A stretch of DNA of 64,000 nt from Cherax quadricarinatus (taxonomy: Eukaryota > Arthropoda > Malacostraca > Decapoda > Parastacidae): assembly GCF_038502225.1 (NCBI RefSeq), contig NC_091323.1, forward strand, positions 19,615,003 through 19,679,002, in the 5' to 3' direction. Shown here piece by piece: positions 61,291 to 64,000 of the stretch (position 1 is its first letter; the number at the start of each line of letters is the position of its first letter). The notes beneath the pieces are model-generated. The model was not told where the DNA came from, did no database searches, and worked only from the letters and a program-made list of their open reading frames with translations. The translations under genes and the position numbers were made by a program.

Positions 61291-64000
61291 TCTAAAAAAA
61301 AAAATCAATGCGATTTGTAAGTTAGCCCCGCCTGATCAATATATTTTTCACATCTTTTATGTTTTTCAATGGTATATCAAATTTCTCAAAGACTAGAGCC
61401 AATCAAGCAAAACCGATGACATATTCAGAATCAGCACCACAAACTTACCCGAAAATTAGTGTAATATCATTGGCCAGAAAATGAGTGCTGACCAGTGTTA
61501 TCTAAGAGAACAAGGTTGACACGGAGTGTCTGTAGGAGAGTCCAGACTCGAAGATTATGAAATGTACCAGTTATTTACGGGTCTGACCTAGGTGCAAAGA
61601 AAGCAGACTACTGAATCCAGCATGAGTAAGACAGACTCGCAGCTGGCCTAATGCCAAATGTTACCCAAGCGCTACATATCTTAAGGTACACCACATTGTT
61701 TCGCCGCGCTTCCATTATAGACCAGCTGCACCACTGAATGGGTCACCTTATGATACAGACCCATATCAAGAGATTTTGCTTAACGAATAAACCAACACGG
61801 CATCGGGGTCAGACGAGGACCGGGACAGAGCAAGACGTAGAGGCTGTGGTAAAGTGCGAGCAATGATCAAGGTGTCAGAAATGAGTACAAAAAAAGTCTT
61901 GAAGTAGAACAGCTAAATCTATGAAGCCTGAACCAGAGAGTAGTCCCATGCTCTATTTCTGTGATCAGTAAGACAGTAAAATATTCCGATAGCTATTATT
62001 GTTTAGCCTTCGATTCACATTAGGTGCTGCTAGGCTTAGTTCACTAGTTCGTGTAGTGCCCTCCTGAAAGTGAATGATGACTATACACTTATATCCACTA
62101 TTGAAACAATTTTCATCAATAATCCTGCGAAGCCCTGTTTCCTAAAGACAACACACATCCTCTATGTAATTACATAAATCAAGTTCGCGTTAGTCAAAGC
62201 CGGTCAATAAATTTACAGGAAAGCTTGCTGATGCGAATGCACAAAACGACTGCGAGAACTCTGTTCTGGTTATTTGCTCTGATACGAAACGATGTACGTA
62301 TTGTAGGTACAGTTAAATAAAATTAGCATGATTACCATCAATGCTTACATGTTTATTGGTAAGAAAGGGAAAAATGACGGAAACGGTTATCTCATTCTTG
62401 CGTACCTGCATATACCCTATCGGATTACGAATAACGTTAAAGCTAACAATTAAATTTTCTTTTACTATTAAATTTACTAAGCTGAGGTATTACCCAAAAA
62501 AAACTTAGTCCAGTCTAAGGTATACTTCTATCTTCCAGATGAAACCCACAAAAAAATAGGTTAACTCCCATGTTAGGCGAACATGGGCAGCAGGTATAAG
62601 GAGACTTGCCCATATGTTCTACTCACCCAAAATTAAACCTAGTCCTTTGGTGAGGCGAAAGTTCTACAATGGAGCTACAAGCCAACTCTACAATGTAATT
62701 ATTCGGGCAAGGATTGTGCAGAACACAAGTAATACGTATAGGTTTTAAACTTTAAAGAAGACACACGAAGAGCCAAGGTGTGCCTTGAAAGACGATGTTT
62801 AATGCTGGCAACATGAGCTGCGTCACATATATCACACACATACGTGGTGTCACAACCATCTGCCAAACTCATATACACCACCTAACATAGTTCATAGACG
62901 GCGCAGCTTCCACCTTGGCATTCACACAATTAGTTTTCGAGAACAAAACACTATGCTAGGCAAGAGGCTTAATTCACTTTATTTTTGTAACAAAAATATC
63001 AGAGCACCTTCTCAAGCTCCTCAGTACACCACAGTGAAAAGGAGAAAAACTATAATGATCCTTTACAGCACATACCGAGAGGTGCGTCTCGGTATATTTA
63101 AACCGATATTTTATTTAACTCCATATTTCACAAATTAATGCATATTTACTGGTAGTACACATGTGAATTACAGCCTTAATGATCCTCACGCAGTAGATAG
63201 GGTTTATTCATAAAAATCCGACAAGGCAACCACTGATTCGACAACGTTATGGTGGATAAAAATAACTCGTTTTAAGAGCAGATTCAATCTATTTGTCAGC
63301 TTCGTATATTCAGACAGAAATACAATAAACAAAACTAGCATAATAAAATGTTCCACGCTAATTTAGGCAATACTAGTAGTTTAATTTGCCATCCTATATA
63401 TCCTTGCAGGCACAATAATCACTTTGTTAGATTTAATCTCACTCAATTTACATGAGGGTCATTGAGGTAAAACCCCACTTAAAAACTACCATTAAAGCTA
63501 CATAAATCCTCAGAAAATTCATTGTATTTGCACGCAGATACTCTTGGATATAATGCTGTATTTTGACATATGCGCACAGATACTCTGACATAAATAATAC
63601 TGTGCGATTCTGTACGATTCTAGCTGTACCCTAGATTACCCGTGTGAACTTTATCAAACAATAACATAAAAACGTTTCATTTTTTCTGGGCAAAATCACC
63701 TGACGTGTTCAGTGTCGGCTCAGCAGCGGCGCTCAGCAAGATGTTTGAAATGTCAGTTATAAGCTTTAAACCCGTGCAGAGTAGATCATTCGGTTCAAAG
63801 AGTGGTGAAAGCTTGAGACTCGGTCTGCTAAGCGCCAGAGACGGTACCTAACTGGTTTCCTACAAGTGGGATTATTTCTAACATGATTTGCTAGACCTTG
63901 GGGAAGGTTCATGAAGAACAACTCATTCTTGTCGCCGGAGGCTCAACCTAAGTATTTGTCCATTCTTCTTGGGAGAATATTGATTACCTTTATATGTGGA
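61291..64000. other. Region without a recognised gene
   Basis: AT-rich, mostly unique-looking. A phrase resembling the 3' UTR of the LINE fragment at 14.0 kb (CTTAATGATCCTCACGCAGTAGATAG) occurs near 63174 and again, inverted and partial, near 63452. No other feature supported. Confidence 0.4.

Overview
This window looks like intergenic or intronic DNA from a large, repeat-rich arthropod genome. A decapod crustacean is the best inference. The reasons are the abundance of non-LTR retrotransposons (L1-Tx1-like, two CR1-superfamily families, RTE-like), tRNA-derived SINEs, very long (TA)n, (TG)n and (GA)n microsatellites, many minisatellites, and short dispersed repeats I associate with decapod genomes. 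I see no convincing multi-exon host gene. Everything protein-like that I can recognise comes from a mobile element, and two further decayed coding regions belong to families I cannot name.

Region by region. 1-2.9 kb: minisatellites, then a hAT-like terminal fragment. 2.9-8.75 kb: the best preserved element, an apparently full-length two-ORF LINE of L1-Tx1 type. Its ORF1 and ORF2 are in the same frame and separated by a single TAA. 8.75-13 kb: a stem-loop repeat, a short poly(A) retroposon with a target-site duplication, and three minisatellite blocks. 13.4-14.2 kb: tail of a LINE reverse transcriptase. 15-20 kb: inverted stem-loop repeats, tRNA-derived SINEs in mirror orientation, a CR1 tail, a MITE and a minisatellite. 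22-28.3 kb: a pair of inverted CR1 copies (one 5'-truncated, one nearly complete with three frameshifts), a MITE in microsatellites, and two RTE tails facing each other across (TA)n. 30-33 kb: stacked CR1 termini, a reverse-transcriptase copy and an 18-bp minisatellite. 35.4-36.7 kb: a perfect 2 x 200-bp palindrome, a LINE fragment and a second palindrome. 36.7-43.4 kb: an RNase H fragment, then an older LINE split in two by a younger LINE with a PHD/CCCH-finger ORF1. 43.5-47.7 kb: (TA)n, SINEs, two MITEs and a third copy of that LINE. 48-52.8 kb: four more palindromes, a decayed unknown gene and a second RNase H fragment. 53-57.4 kb: degenerate tandem repeats and a second hAT-like end. 58.9-61.3 kb: an RTE reverse transcriptase beside a second decayed unknown gene. 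61.3-64 kb: nothing recognised.

The strongest candidate for something new is a dispersed stem-loop family whose core is CTGA(A/T)GA, a hairpin, GAAACG and AATAAA. It occurs at about 15 places, at least seven of them as head-to-head inverted pairs, including the perfect palindrome. The core resembles the hammerhead-ribozyme motif reported in Penelope-like elements but has an extra A before the hairpin. The second candidate is the Tx1-like element: ORF2 has no ATG before its endonuclease domain, so the in-frame TAA implies readthrough or reinitiation. All family names come from reading motifs by eye; no database search or folding program was run.
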